A DNA stretch of 64,000 nt from Pseudorhodoplanes sp049324435 (GCA_049324435.1 JBMOOQ010000040.1:1-64000), one strand, 5' to 3'. Shown: positions 17,845 through 26,145, numbered from the stretch's first letter. A program made the numbers and translations. Notes: a model not told the origin generated them from the sequence alone.

Positions 17845-18546
17845 ATGCCGACCATCGCACTCGTCGACGACGACCGTAATATTCTCACGTCCGTATCCAT
17901 CGCGCTCGAAGCCGAAGGCTACCGGATCATGACCTATACCGACGGCGCTTCGGCACTGGACGGATTCAAGTCGTCGCCGCCAGACCTTGCGATTCTCGAT
18001 ATCAAGATGCCGCGCATGGACGGCATGGAGCTGTTGCGCCGGGTCCGGCAAAAGACCGACATGCCGGTGATTTTCCTCACCTCGAAGGATGAGGAGATCG
18101 ACGAATTGTTCGGCCTCAAGATGGGCGCGGACGATTTCATCCGCAAACCGTTCTCGCAGCGTCTCCTGGTCGAGCGGGTCAAGGCGGTGCTCCGCCGCGG
18201 TCAGCCCAAGGACGGCACGGCTCCGAAAGAGATCGACACCGCCAAGGTGCTGGAGCGCGGAATGCTGCGCATGGATCCGGAGCGCCACACCTGCACCTGG
18301 AAGGGTGAACCGGTGACGCTGACGGTTACCGAATTCCTGATCCTGCAAGCGCTCGCCAGCCGGCCCGGCGTCGTGAAGAGCCGTAACGCGCTGATGGACG
18401 CGGCCTATGACGATCAGGTCTATGTCGATGACCGCACCATCGACAGCCACATCAAGCGGTTGCGCAAGAAGTTCAAGGTGGTCGACGACGACTTCGACAT
18501 GATCGAGACCCTGTACGGCGTCGGCTACCGTTTCAAGGAAGCCTGA
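17845..18546 (+). CDS. chvI: Response regulator ChvI
   Basis: A 233-residue OmpR-family regulator. The receiver domain has the acidic cluster VDDD (residues 7-10), phospho-acceptor D52 in ILDIKMPRMDGME, and a conserved Lys in IRKPFS. The C-terminal winged helix ends with the typical YGVGYRFKEA. The ATG at 17845 (MPTIALVDDD) follows an AGAGG site; the longer frame adds residues unlike the family. ChvI controls envelope, exopolysaccharide and acid-response genes in Rhizobiales. It is followed by its kinase gene and, further on, hprK and the PTS genes. Confidence 0.95.
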   Translation: MPTIALVDDDRNILTSVSIALEAEGYRIMTYTDGASALDGFKSSPPDLAILDIKMPRMDGMELLRRVRQKTDMPVIFLTSKDEEIDELFGLKMGADDFIRKPFSQRLLVERVKAVLRRGQPKDGTAPKEIDTAKVLERGMLRMDPERHTCTWKGEPVTLTVTEFLILQALASRPGVVKSRNALMDAAYDDQVYVDDRTIDSHIKRLRKKFKVVDDDFDMIETLYGVGYRFKEA

Positions 18547-18638
18547 TCGGCCTTGCCGCTCCGGTCTGACATCTTTGCCGCATTGCATTAGAGTGCGGGC
18601 GACCCCGCCGGCGGGGCGATGAACGGAGCGCAGGCAAC

Positions 18639-20426
18639 GTGCTCGATCGGACCAAGCAGCTGACCCCGGAACGTCTGGCCGACGAACAGGCGCCGGCTGG
18701 CGGTGCGCGTCCGCGTCAATCCGGGCTGGTTCGCCGGATCGCCGATTACTGGCATTATTTCGAGCGGCAGGGCTCGTCGAGCCTCACCCGGCGCATCGTG
18801 TTCCTCAATGTCGCCAGCCTGGCCGTGCTGTTCATCGGCATTCTGTATCTGTCGCAGTCGCGGCAATTCTTCATTGAAGCGCGCATTCGCAGCCTGCAGG
18901 TGCAGGCGGAGATCATCGCCGGTGCGATCGCTGCATCGGCGGCGGTCGAAACCGATTCCATCACCATCGATCCCGACCGCCTGCTCGAATTGCAGCTCGG
19001 CGAGACCTACGGGCCCGACGAAGCGATGCTCGAGTTTTCGATCAATCCGGAACGGGTCGCGCCGGTCTTGCGGCGGCTCATTTCGCCGACCAATACGCGG
19101 GCGCGCATCTACGACCGGGAGGGCGTGCTGCTGCTCGACAGCCGCAGCCTGTATGGCCGCGGCGATGTGCTGCGCTTCGATCTGCCGACCCCGGAAGAGG
19201 AGCGGCCCGGATTTTTTCAGCGGCAATGGCTGTCGCTTCAGAAACGTTTAACGCGCGGCGATTTTCCAATCTATCACGAGCTCGGATCGCAGAACGGGAA
19301 GGGCTATCCGGAGGTGATTACGGCGCTGGCCGGTGCCACGAATTCGATCGTCCGGATGAATACGCGCGGTGAGGTGATCGTTTCGGTGGCCACGCCGCTG
19401 CAGCGGTTCCGTGCGGTGCGGGGCGTGCTGCTGCTCTCGACGCAGGGCGCCGATATCGAGGACAGCGTCTCGGCCGAGCGGCTTGCGATCCTGAAAGTGT
19501 TCGCCGTCGCGGCGGTCGTCATGACGTTTCTGTCGATCTTTCTCGCCCGTACGATTGCGGGCCCGGTCCGCCGTCTGGCCGATGCCGCCGAACGGGTTCG
19601 GCGGCGCGTGCGAACACGGGTCGAAATTCCGGACTTCACCTACCGCAAGGATGAGATCGGCGAATTGTCCGGTGCCCTGCGGGAAATGACCAACGTGCTC
19701 TACAGCCGCATCGAGGCAATCGAGGCCTTTGCCGCGGACGTGGCGCATGAGCTGAAGAACCCGCTGACGTCGCTGCGGTCGGCAGTCGAAACCATTCCTC
19801 TCGCCAGAACCCAGGAAAGCAAGGAGCGGCTGTTCGCGGTGATCCAGCACGACGTCAGCCGGCTGGATCGCCTGATCTCGGACATTTCCGATGCAAGTCG
19901 GCTCGATGCCGAACTGCAGCGTCAGGAATCGGCGCCCGTCAATCTGCACACGCTGCTGACGACCGTCGTCACGGTCGCCAACGAGGTGCGCCAGGACGAT
20001 GGCGTTCAGGTCGCGCTGTCATTCGAAGGCGGCGGTCCGCAGTCCTTCGTTGCGCCGGGTCACGATTCGCGCATCGGGCAGGTGATCGACAATCTGATCG
20101 CCAATGCGCGCTCGTTCTCGGCGCCGGGCGGGACGGTTCGCGTTACGACAAGGCGCATCCGCGACAAGGTCGAGATCATCGTCGATGACGACGGGCCCGG
20201 TATCCGGCCCGATGCGATGCAGAAGATTTTCGAGCGCTTCTACACCGACCGGCCGCATCAGGGCTTCGGCAACAATTCCGGCCTAGGACTGTCGATTTCC
20301 AAGCAGATCATCGAAGCGCATGGCGGCAAGATCTGGGCTGAGAACCGGTACGGCGTGCCGACCCATGACGGCGCCGAGCCCTTGATTCTCGGCGCGCGGT
20401 TTGTCGTGCAATTGCCGGCGGCCTAG
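18639..20426 (+). CDS. chvG: Sensor histidine kinase ChvG
   Basis: A 595-residue inner-membrane kinase. The first membrane helix is near residues 48-68 (IVFLNVASLAVLFIGILYL), then a large periplasmic sensor region, a second helix near 285-305, HAMP, and a HisKA domain with H370 in ADVAHELKNPLTSLR. The ATPase domain carries NLIANARSF, DDDGPGI and GLGLSISKQI. The GTG at 18639 is preferred because GGAG lies upstream; the first in-frame ATG would be too far inside. It phosphorylates ChvI. In relatives a periplasmic protein, ExoR, restrains it; no exoR is in this window. Confidence 0.93.
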   Translation: MLDRTKQLTPERLADEQAPAGGARPRQSGLVRRIADYWHYFERQGSSSLTRRIVFLNVASLAVLFIGILYLSQSRQFFIEARIRSLQVQAEIIAGAIAASAAVETDSITIDPDRLLELQLGETYGPDEAMLEFSINPERVAPVLRRLISPTNTRARIYDREGVLLLDSRSLYGRGDVLRFDLPTPEEERPGFFQRQWLSLQKRLTRGDFPIYHELGSQNGKGYPEVITALAGATNSIVRMNTRGEVIVSVATPLQRFRAVRGVLLLSTQGADIEDSVSAERLAILKVFAVAAVVMTFLSIFLARTIAGPVRRLADAAERVRRRVRTRVEIPDFTYRKDEIGELSGALREMTNVLYSRIEAIEAFAADVAHELKNPLTSLRSAVETIPLARTQESKERLFAVIQHDVSRLDRLISDISDASRLDAELQRQESAPVNLHTLLTTVVTVANEVRQDDGVQVALSFEGGGPQSFVAPGHDSRIGQVIDNLIANARSFSAPGGTVRVTTRRIRDKVEIIVDDDGPGIRPDAMQKIFERFYTDRPHQGFGNNSGLGLSISKQIIEAHGGKIWAENRYGVPTHDGAEPLILGARFVVQLPAA

Positions 20427-20455
20427 CCGCAGTCTGGCCGGCGATCTTTGCCGAT

Positions 20456-20908
20456 ATGACCGCAAGCATCCACGCCACAGCGCTGATCGCCGGCCATCGG
20501 GGCATTCTGATCCGAGGCCCGTCCGGCTCAGGCAAGTCGTCGCTGGCGTTGTCGTTGCTGCAATCCATGGACGGGACCTTCGTGCGCCTCGTCGGCGACG
20601 ACCGTATCCATCTTGAGGCGGCGCATGGCCGTCTGCTGATGCGGCCGGCCACAGCACTGCAGGGGCTGATCGAGATCCGCGGGCTCGGCATTGTGCGCAT
20701 GCCGTTCGAGCCGGTGGCGGTGGCGCATCTGGTCGTCGATCTGGCGGCATCGGACGGCCAGCGGCTGCCGCAGGCCGCGGCTCTTGAGACCAGCATCGAA
20801 AGCATCGCCCTGGCGCGGCTTCCGGTCGCACCGGGGGCGGATGCCAGGGCCAGCCTGCTTGCCTTATTGCGTCAAAGGGCAGATTTTTCGCCGCTGCCGG
20901 CCATCTGA
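20456..20908 (+). CDS. hprK: Short HPr kinase/phosphorylase
   Basis: A 150-residue alphaproteobacterial HprK, lacking the N-terminal domain of the Firmicutes enzyme. Walker A is RGPSGSGKSSLAL (Lys27), with VGDDRI as the next conserved block and GLIEIRGLGIVRMP matching the HprK signature. It phosphorylates and dephosphorylates the regulatory serine of HPr, whose gene lies about 590 bp downstream with the EIIA gene between them. Position after chvG is the conserved Rhizobiales arrangement. No clear ribosome-binding site stands before the ATG. Confidence 0.92.
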   Translation: MTASIHATALIAGHRGILIRGPSGSGKSSLALSLLQSMDGTFVRLVGDDRIHLEAAHGRLLMRPATALQGLIEIRGLGIVRMPFEPVAVAHLVVDLAASDGQRLPQAAALETSIESIALARLPVAPGADARASLLALLRQRADFSPLPAI

Positions 20909-21096
20909 CACCGCCGAGACGGTGCCGGACGGCCGCCGCGACCCCTCGCAAAATCCAGTGGCTTTCCTATTTACCGCGATGCAACATGACCCCCGAAAAA
21001 TGCCCGGGCGGGCCTTGCAATGGGTTTTCGGATGGTCAAGATGAGCGCCCTTTCGAGCGGCGCTCGCGAAACGAAACGCGCCCGCCGGAGTCCTTG

Positions 21097-21498
21097 ATGA
21101 TCGGCCTTGTTCTCGTCACCCACGGCCGCCTTGCCGTGGAATTCCGCGCGGCGCTTGAGCACGTGGTCGGTCCGCAGAAGCAGATCGAAGCCATCACGAT
21201 TGGGCCCGACGACGATGTCGAGCAGCGCCGCAAGGACATTATCGAGGCGGTCAAGCGCGTCGATACCGGCGACGGCGTCGCCATCCTGACCGACATGTTC
21301 GGCGGCACCCCTTCGAATCTCGCGATCTCATGTATGAGCCGGCCCAAGGTCGAGGTCGTGGCCGGCATCAATCTGCCAATGCTGGTCAAGCTCGCCAAGG
21401 TGCGCAGCGATATGCCCTTGCCAGAGGCGGTTGCGGCCGCGCAGGATGCCGGACGCAAGTATGTGACCATCGCCAGCCGGGTGCTTGCCGGAAAATGA
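21097..21498 (+). CDS. PTS EIIA component, mannose family
   Basis: A 133-residue single-domain EIIA of the Man/fructose-sorbose type. The phosphorylated histidine is H9 in LVTHGRLAVEF, and ILTDMFGGTPSNLA is the second conserved block. The ATG at 21097 has GGAG upstream; the open frame extends earlier but without family similarity. No sugar permease (EIIB/C/D) or enzyme I gene is present nearby, so this is part of a regulatory rather than transporting PTS. Its stop overlaps the HPr start (ATGA), coupling the two. Confidence 0.92.
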   Translation: MIGLVLVTHGRLAVEFRAALEHVVGPQKQIEAITIGPDDDVEQRRKDIIEAVKRVDTGDGVAILTDMFGGTPSNLAISCMSRPKVEVVAGINLPMLVKLAKVRSDMPLPEAVAAAQDAGRKYVTIASRVLAGK

Positions 21499-21779
21499 AA
21501 GCCGACGGATCGATCGTCCGCGCGATTGAAATTTGCAATAAAAAGGGCCTGCACGCGCGCGCATCCGCGAAATTCGTGCAGACCGTCGAGCGCTTCGACG
21601 CCGAAGTGCGGGTGACGCGGGGCGGGGAGACGGTCGGCGGCACCTCGATCATGGGATTGATGATGCTGGGCGCGGGCCCTGGCTCGACCATTACCGTTGA
21701 GGCCAGCGGCAAGGATGCCGAAGCCGTCATGGATGCCATCGAAAGCCTGATCGGCGGCCGCTTCGACGAAGACGATTGA
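21495..21779 (+). CDS. ptsH: Phosphocarrier protein HPr
   Basis: A 94-residue HPr. The active-site histidine is H20 in KKGLHARASAKF. The region around the regulatory serine reads GGTSIMGLMMLGA, the site acted on by HprK. The start ATG at 21495 overlaps the EIIA stop by 4 nt, implying translational coupling. In Rhizobiales the HPr/EIIA pair receives phosphate from EI-Ntr (PtsP), encoded elsewhere, and modulates carbon metabolism and ChvG/ChvI output. In relatives ahcY lies close downstream; here four extra genes intervene. Confidence 0.94.
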   Translation: MKADGSIVRAIEICNKKGLHARASAKFVQTVERFDAEVRVTRGGETVGGTSIMGLMMLGAGPGSTITVEASGKDAEAVMDAIESLIGGRFDEDD

Positions 21780-21851
21780 TCGTCATGCGCGCGTTATCTG
21801 TCGCCGCGGATTCACGCTTTCCGATCCGGCCGTTTTGAGCAGGAGCGCATC

Positions 21852-22295
21852 ATGGACAATGCAGGCAACCAGAATGCCGGAAAGCCGCAAGCGACCACAA
21901 TCCGCTATGTCGATCAGCCGGAATGCCGGGAGACGTTCGCGGATTCGATCAACAACGTGTTTTTCGATGGTCAGACCATGCGCATCGAGTTCGGCATCAC
22001 GCGCATGGATGAGCTGAAGCAAGGCCAGCCGCTATCCGGCCGGCGCTATCCGGCCTGCCGCCTGGTGCTTCCGGTCAGTGCCGCGGTCGAACTCATCAAC
22101 AAGATGCAGCAGACCGCGACCGCGCTCCAGCAGGCGGGATTGCTGAAGCCCGCCGGCGCGGCCCAGGCCGAGACGAAGCCGCCGGTACAAAGCACGGCGT
22201 CCAAGCCGCCCGAACAAGGCCGGACGTCGCTTCTCGAGAAGCTGTCCGCGCTCGACCGGTCCACGACGCTCGGCAAGCCGATGTCGGAAAAATAG
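21852..22295 (+). CDS. DUF3467-like small protein
   Basis: A 147-residue soluble protein with a GGAG site 8 nt before the ATG. Residues 15-85 look like a compact beta/alpha domain (TTIRYVDQPECRETFADSIN, MRIEFGITRMD, CRLVLPVSAAVELINKMQQT) reminiscent of DUF3467. The last 60 residues are Ala/Pro/Lys-rich and probably disordered. There is no signal peptide or membrane segment. It lies 72 bp after ptsH and 113 bp before the nuclease-like gene, so it may be the first gene of the inserted block or the last of the PTS transcript. Function unknown. Confidence 0.7.
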   Translation: MDNAGNQNAGKPQATTIRYVDQPECRETFADSINNVFFDGQTMRIEFGITRMDELKQGQPLSGRRYPACRLVLPVSAAVELINKMQQTATALQQAGLLKPAGAAQAETKPPVQSTASKPPEQGRTSLLEKLSALDRSTTLGKPMSEK

Positions 22296-22348
22296 TCCTG
22301 CCGGCTGCGGGCTGGGTCTGCAATCATCAGTAGCAAAACGATCGGGTT

Positions 22349-22371
22349 CCCGTCATAATTACCATGACGGG
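22349..22371. promoter_or_regulatory. Perfect palindrome upstream of the nuclease/ParA operon
   Basis: CCCGTCAT, seven bases, ATGACGGG: a perfect 8-bp inverted repeat 38 bp before the start of the winged-helix/nuclease-like gene. No T-run follows, so it is more likely an operator or mRNA hairpin than a terminator. The adjacent gene's own N-terminal winged-helix-like region is an obvious candidate ligand (inference). Confidence 0.5.
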
Positions 22372-22408
22372 AGGAGCGCTGCATTGCGGCTAGCAGCGCT
22401 GTGGGGGC

Positions 22409-23215
22409 GTGCCGATATCGGTCGACGACATCGCCAAGCAGATTCTGGTCATGCTGCCCGAAGACGGCACGCCGGTGTTGAATCGCGTCATGCGCGTGAT
22501 GCTGGCGCGGGCCCTGTCTGCCGATATCGACGAGGACCGGTATGTGGCCGCGAGTCAGAAGCTGGTTGATCGCGGGCAGATTGGCCGCAAGCAAGGTCAG
22601 GGCGGGCAGGTGTTTCTAAAGGCCCGGGTCGCGGTCATGCGGCCACGTCATCCGGCCAACTCCGATGCTTGGACCGAAGCCCGGCTGATGCCCTGCCTGC
22701 GCGGCTATCTCGATGGGCCGATTCAGGACGCGCTCGATATTCTTCGGGGTGCGCGTTGCGTGGCCTGCGACACATCGAGCATCGGTAAAACCGGCGTACA
22801 ATGGGCCCGTCCGGACTTCACGATGGTCAGCGTGAAGCAGTTCAAATTCCTTCCCGGGATCGAGGTCGACGTGCACAGCTTCGAGCTGAAAACCGAAAGC
22901 GGCGGCGCCACCGATCTCGCTGTGTTCGAGGCGCTGGCGCAAACTCGCTTCACCAATTTCGGCTATCTGGTGTGGCACCTTCCGGCGGACTCGAAATACG
23001 AAAGGAAGCTGTCGGGAATCGAGAAGCAATGCGAGCAATACGGCATAGGCTTCATCCGCGCGCGCGACCCGCAACGCTTCGAGACCTGGGAGATCTTTGT
23101 CGAACCATCGCGCAAGGCGACACCTCCGGCCGAGATCGATCTGTTTCTCGACGAGCGGCTGCCGGATAAGGAGCGCCGGCAGATCCGTGCGCTGCTCGAC
23201 GGTGCGCCGAGATGA
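22409..23215 (+). CDS. Winged-helix plus PD-(D/E)XK nuclease-like protein
   Basis: A 268-residue protein I do not recognise as a named family. Residues 1-70 look like a winged-helix domain (DDIAKQILVML, helix pairs, then LVDRGQIGRK and a Gln/Gly-rich wing). Residues 85-235 show the order expected of a PD-(D/E)XK nuclease fold: E90, P135-D136, E159-L-K161 in SFELKTE, and a following helix with Q178. GTG at 22409 is the start; a G-rich stretch precedes it. Its stop overlaps the next start (ATGA), so it is translationally coupled to the ParA-like ATPase. DNA cleavage is inferred from motifs only. Confidence 0.72.
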   Translation: MPISVDDIAKQILVMLPEDGTPVLNRVMRVMLARALSADIDEDRYVAASQKLVDRGQIGRKQGQGGQVFLKARVAVMRPRHPANSDAWTEARLMPCLRGYLDGPIQDALDILRGARCVACDTSSIGKTGVQWARPDFTMVSVKQFKFLPGIEVDVHSFELKTESGGATDLAVFEALAQTRFTNFGYLVWHLPADSKYERKLSGIEKQCEQYGIGFIRARDPQRFETWEIFVEPSRKATPPAEIDLFLDERLPDKERRQIRALLDGAPR

Positions 23216-24111
23216 AGGGCAAGGTCATCGCTGTCGCTAACATGAAGGGCGGCGTTGGAAAGACGGCGACCGTCATCGGCCTTGCCGAAAGCCTCGCAGC
23301 AAAGGGCGCGGAAACGCTGGTCGTCGATCTCGATCCGCAAGCCAATGCCTCCATCTGTCTGGCCGGCGATCAGTTCCTCAAGACCATCATCGAACAAGGC
23401 AACACTATCGATGCCTTCATCGAGGATCGCTTTGTCAAGCGCGAACTGAATGCGGCGCTGGACAAGCGCATCCGCCCCAATATCAGCAATGTGTCCCACA
23501 TCGGCAAGCAGTTGCCGCTGTCGCTCCTGGCCTCAAGCTCCGAGCTTCGCCTGATGGAGCGCGACCTGATTTTCACGCTCACCAAGACCGGTATGGCGCT
23601 GGAGCGGGTTGTCGAAGCGCTTTATGCCATCATCAAGGAAGAGCTGAAACGGACCAAGAAATCATACGACTACATCCTGTTCGATTGCGCGCCCGGCATC
23701 TCGGTGTTGACGGAGGTCAGCATCCGTCTCGCCAATCTCGTGATTGTGCCGACCATCCCCGACTTTCTGTCGACCTACGGGCTCAACTCCTTCTGCAGCA
23801 ATCTGTGGAGCGGGCCGATTGCCGATCAAAGCAGCCTGAAAAAGCCCAAGCGCCCGCCGCATGTGCTGATCACGCGCCGCCGGCCGATCCGCGAGCACGA
23901 GAAAACAAGCGAGCGGCTTCGCATCGAGGCGGCGAAAGACCACGCGAGATTCAAGGTGTTCAGGACCGAGATTCTTGAGCGCGCCGCCATCGCCGAAGCG
24001 CTCGGCAAGATCGATGCGCATCCGACATTTTCCCAGAAGTGGCGTGACGGGGCCGACATCATGCTTGCGGACCTCGTCAAAGAGGTGAGGGAGGCCCTTC
24101 ATGGCTCTTGA
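23212..24111 (+). CDS. ParA/MinD-family ATPase
   Basis: A 299-residue cytoplasmic ATPase. The deviant Walker A KGGVGKTATV (residues 11-20) carries the signature lysine, the A' box is VVDLDPQANAS, and Walker B is YILFDCAPG. The middle region (about 60-130) is longer than in plasmid ParA and there is no N-terminal HTH. It is coupled at both ends: 4-nt overlap with the nuclease-like gene before and 11-nt overlap with the Lys-rich protein after. No ParB gene or parS-like array is visible, so chromosome partition is unlikely. A role in positioning or loading the partner proteins is inference. Confidence 0.88.
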   Translation: MKGKVIAVANMKGGVGKTATVIGLAESLAAKGAETLVVDLDPQANASICLAGDQFLKTIIEQGNTIDAFIEDRFVKRELNAALDKRIRPNISNVSHIGKQLPLSLLASSSELRLMERDLIFTLTKTGMALERVVEALYAIIKEELKRTKKSYDYILFDCAPGISVLTEVSIRLANLVIVPTIPDFLSTYGLNSFCSNLWSGPIADQSSLKKPKRPPHVLITRRRPIREHEKTSERLRIEAAKDHARFKVFRTEILERAAIAEALGKIDAHPTFSQKWRDGADIMLADLVKEVREALHGS

Positions 24112-24541
24112 GTTCGACGGCTTCGAAGCCTGGCGTGCGATTGCGAATAGTCCGGACATCTTCGCGTCGCTGCGTGCGGATGCCGCGAAATCCGCGCGTG
24201 CGGGACTCGTGAAATATATGAAGACCAAGACGCTCGGCATTGCGGATCTGCGCGCCGCGCGCAAGGCGCTGGGCAAAGACCTGTTCCGTCTGCTGGTCGA
24301 CGGCATGAAGGATGCCGAGGTGAAAAGCCTCGTGACCCGCCTCGACAAGCATCATCCGCAGCTGAAAACGGCCGATGCGGCCTGGCGCCGCCAGCATTTT
24401 CTGTCGCTGGTGAAGGGCGATATCGAGCCTGCACGCAAACCCGAGAGGCCGGCGAAAAAGCCGAAAGCACAGCGAAAACCAAAGGCGGAGCCGCAATCGG
24501 GGGAATGGTTTGCCTCTGCCGGGGCGGTCAGAAAGCGTTAA
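24101..24541 (+). CDS. Lys-rich tailed helical protein of the ParA-like operon
   Basis: A 146-residue protein of unknown family. Residues 1-105 are predicted helical and charged (FDGFEAWRAIANSP, LRAARKALGKDLFRLLVDGM). Residues 106-146 form a basic Lys/Pro/Ala tail (KPERPAKKPKAQRKPK) of the kind that contacts nucleic acid. It overlaps the ParA-like gene by 11 nt, so it is the last gene of a three-gene coupled unit. By position it could be the ParA partner that stimulates ATPase activity, as small basic proteins do in other ParA systems; that is inference. Confidence 0.7.
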   Translation: MALEFDGFEAWRAIANSPDIFASLRADAAKSARAGLVKYMKTKTLGIADLRAARKALGKDLFRLLVDGMKDAEVKSLVTRLDKHHPQLKTADAAWRRQHFLSLVKGDIEPARKPERPAKKPKAQRKPKAEPQSGEWFASAGAVRKR

Positions 24542-24550
24542 TCAGAGCAC

Positions 24551-24566
24551 ATAAAGAAATCTTTAT
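24551..24566. promoter_or_regulatory. Palindromic operator upstream of ahcY
   Basis: ATAAAGA-AA-TCTTTAT is a perfect 7-bp inverted repeat with a 2-bp centre, AT-rich within GC-rich surroundings, 122 bp before the ahcY start. ArsR-family SahR regulators control ahcY and methionine-cycle genes in many Proteobacteria by binding palindromes of this size; whether this site matches the SahR consensus was not checked. Confidence 0.6.
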
Positions 24567-24687
24567 ATCCGCATTGCGTCCTCACCGGGACCCTGCTATA
24601 GCGGCGCCCGAAACGGCGGCCTGTGTCTTGCGGGTCGCGTCCGCCTTTCCCCACATCCAACCTCGCACAGAGTGTCCAGGGAGCGTC

Positions 24688-26121
24688 ATGACTGCAGCAA
24701 CAGCGAAGAAGCCCGGCTTTACGGACTATATCGTTGCCGACATCGGGCTCGCCGATTTCGGCCGCAAGGAAATCTCGCTCGCCGAAACCGAGATGCCGGG
24801 CCTGATGGCGACCCGTGAGGAATACGGCCCGTCGCAGCCACTGAAGGGCGCACGGATCGCGGGTTCCCTGCATATGACGATTCAGACCGCGGTGCTGATC
24901 GAGACGCTGAAGGCGCTGGGCGCCGACATTCGCTGGGTCTCGTGCAACATCTATTCGACCCAGGATCACGCCGCTGCGGCGATCGCCGCCGCCGGCATTC
25001 CGGTCTTCGCCGTGAAGGGCGAGACGCTGAAGGATTACTGGGACTACACCGCCAAGCTGTTCGACTGGCATGGCGGCGGTTATCCGAACATGATCCTCGA
25101 CGACGGCGGCGACGCGACGATGTACGTCCATCTCGGCCTGCGCGCCGAAAAGGGCGACACCGCGTTCCTCGACAAGCCGGGCTCGGAGGAGGAAGAAGTA
25201 TTCTTCGCGCTGCTGAAAAAGCAGCTCAAGGAAAAGCCGAAGGGTTATTTCCAGGCGATCGCCGACTCCATCAAGGGTGTGTCGGAAGAAACCACCACCG
25301 GCGTGCATCGCCTCTACGAAATGCAGAAGGCCGGCACGCTGTTATGGCCCGCAATCAACGTCAACGATTCGGTCACCAAGTCGAAGTTCGACAATCTCTA
25401 TGGCTGCAAGGAATCGCTGGTTGACGGCATCCGCCGCGGCACCGACGTGATGATGGCCGGCAAGGTGGCGATGGTCGCGGGCTTCGGCGACGTCGGCAAG
25501 GGGTCGGCTGCCTCGCTCCGCAACGCCGGCTGCCGCGTTCTCGTTTCGGAAATCGATCCGATCTGCGCCCTGCAGGCCGCGATGGAGGGTTACGAAGTGA
25601 CGACGATGGAGGACGCAGTCAAGCGGGCCGACATTTTCGTCACTGCCACCGGAAACAAGGACATCATCACCGCCGAGCACATGCGGCAGATGAAGGACCG
25701 TGCCATCGTCTGCAACATCGGTCACTTCGACAACGAGATCGACGTTGCCGGCCTCAGGAACATGAAGTGGATCAACATCAAGCCGCAGGTCGACGAGATC
25801 GAGTTTCCCGACGGCCATCGCATCATCCTGCTTTCGGAGGGCCGGCTCGTGAATCTGGGCAACGCCATGGGCCATCCGAGCTTCGTGATGAGCTCGTCCT
25901 TCACCAACCAGACGCTGGCGCAGATCGAACTCTTCGCCAACAACAAGGACGGCAAATACCAGAAAAAAGTCTACACTCTGCCCAAGCATCTCGACGAGAA
26001 GGTCGCACGTCTGCATCTCGACAAGATCGGGGTGAAGCTGACCAAGCTCACCAAGGAGCAGGCCGATTATATCGGCGTGAAGGTGGAAGGCCCGTACAAG
26101 CCTGATCACTACCGGTATTGA
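24688..26121 (+). CDS. ahcY: Adenosylhomocysteinase
   Basis: A 477-residue enzyme splitting S-adenosylhomocysteine into adenosine and homocysteine, which removes the inhibitor of methyltransferases. The NAD-binding motif is VAGFGDVGKGSA, the substrate region includes SCNIYSTQDHAAAA, and the C-terminus ends in the typical KPDHYRY, whose Lys/Tyr contact NAD of the neighbouring subunit. The ATG at 24688 follows GGGAG; the longer frame upstream runs through the promoter palindrome. A strong terminator follows. Monocistronic, with its own regulated promoter. Confidence 0.96.
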   Translation: MTAATAKKPGFTDYIVADIGLADFGRKEISLAETEMPGLMATREEYGPSQPLKGARIAGSLHMTIQTAVLIETLKALGADIRWVSCNIYSTQDHAAAAIAAAGIPVFAVKGETLKDYWDYTAKLFDWHGGGYPNMILDDGGDATMYVHLGLRAEKGDTAFLDKPGSEEEEVFFALLKKQLKEKPKGYFQAIADSIKGVSEETTTGVHRLYEMQKAGTLLWPAINVNDSVTKSKFDNLYGCKESLVDGIRRGTDVMMAGKVAMVAGFGDVGKGSAASLRNAGCRVLVSEIDPICALQAAMEGYEVTTMEDAVKRADIFVTATGNKDIITAEHMRQMKDRAIVCNIGHFDNEIDVAGLRNMKWINIKPQVDEIEFPDGHRIILLSEGRLVNLGNAMGHPSFVMSSSFTNQTLAQIELFANNKDGKYQKKVYTLPKHLDEKVARLHLDKIGVKLTKLTKEQADYIGVKVEGPYKPDHYRY

Positions 26122-26145
26122 TCGGCGTCGCCACTGCGCGAATGC

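Noticed and set aside
23212..24111. Chromosome or plasmid partition locus
   Set aside because: The ParA-like gene has no ParB partner or parS-type repeats, and neighbours are nuclease-like and Lys-rich proteins instead.
24542..24687. SAM or SAH riboswitch before ahcY
   Set aside because: No conserved multi-stem riboswitch layout could be recognised; the simple palindrome fits a protein operator better.
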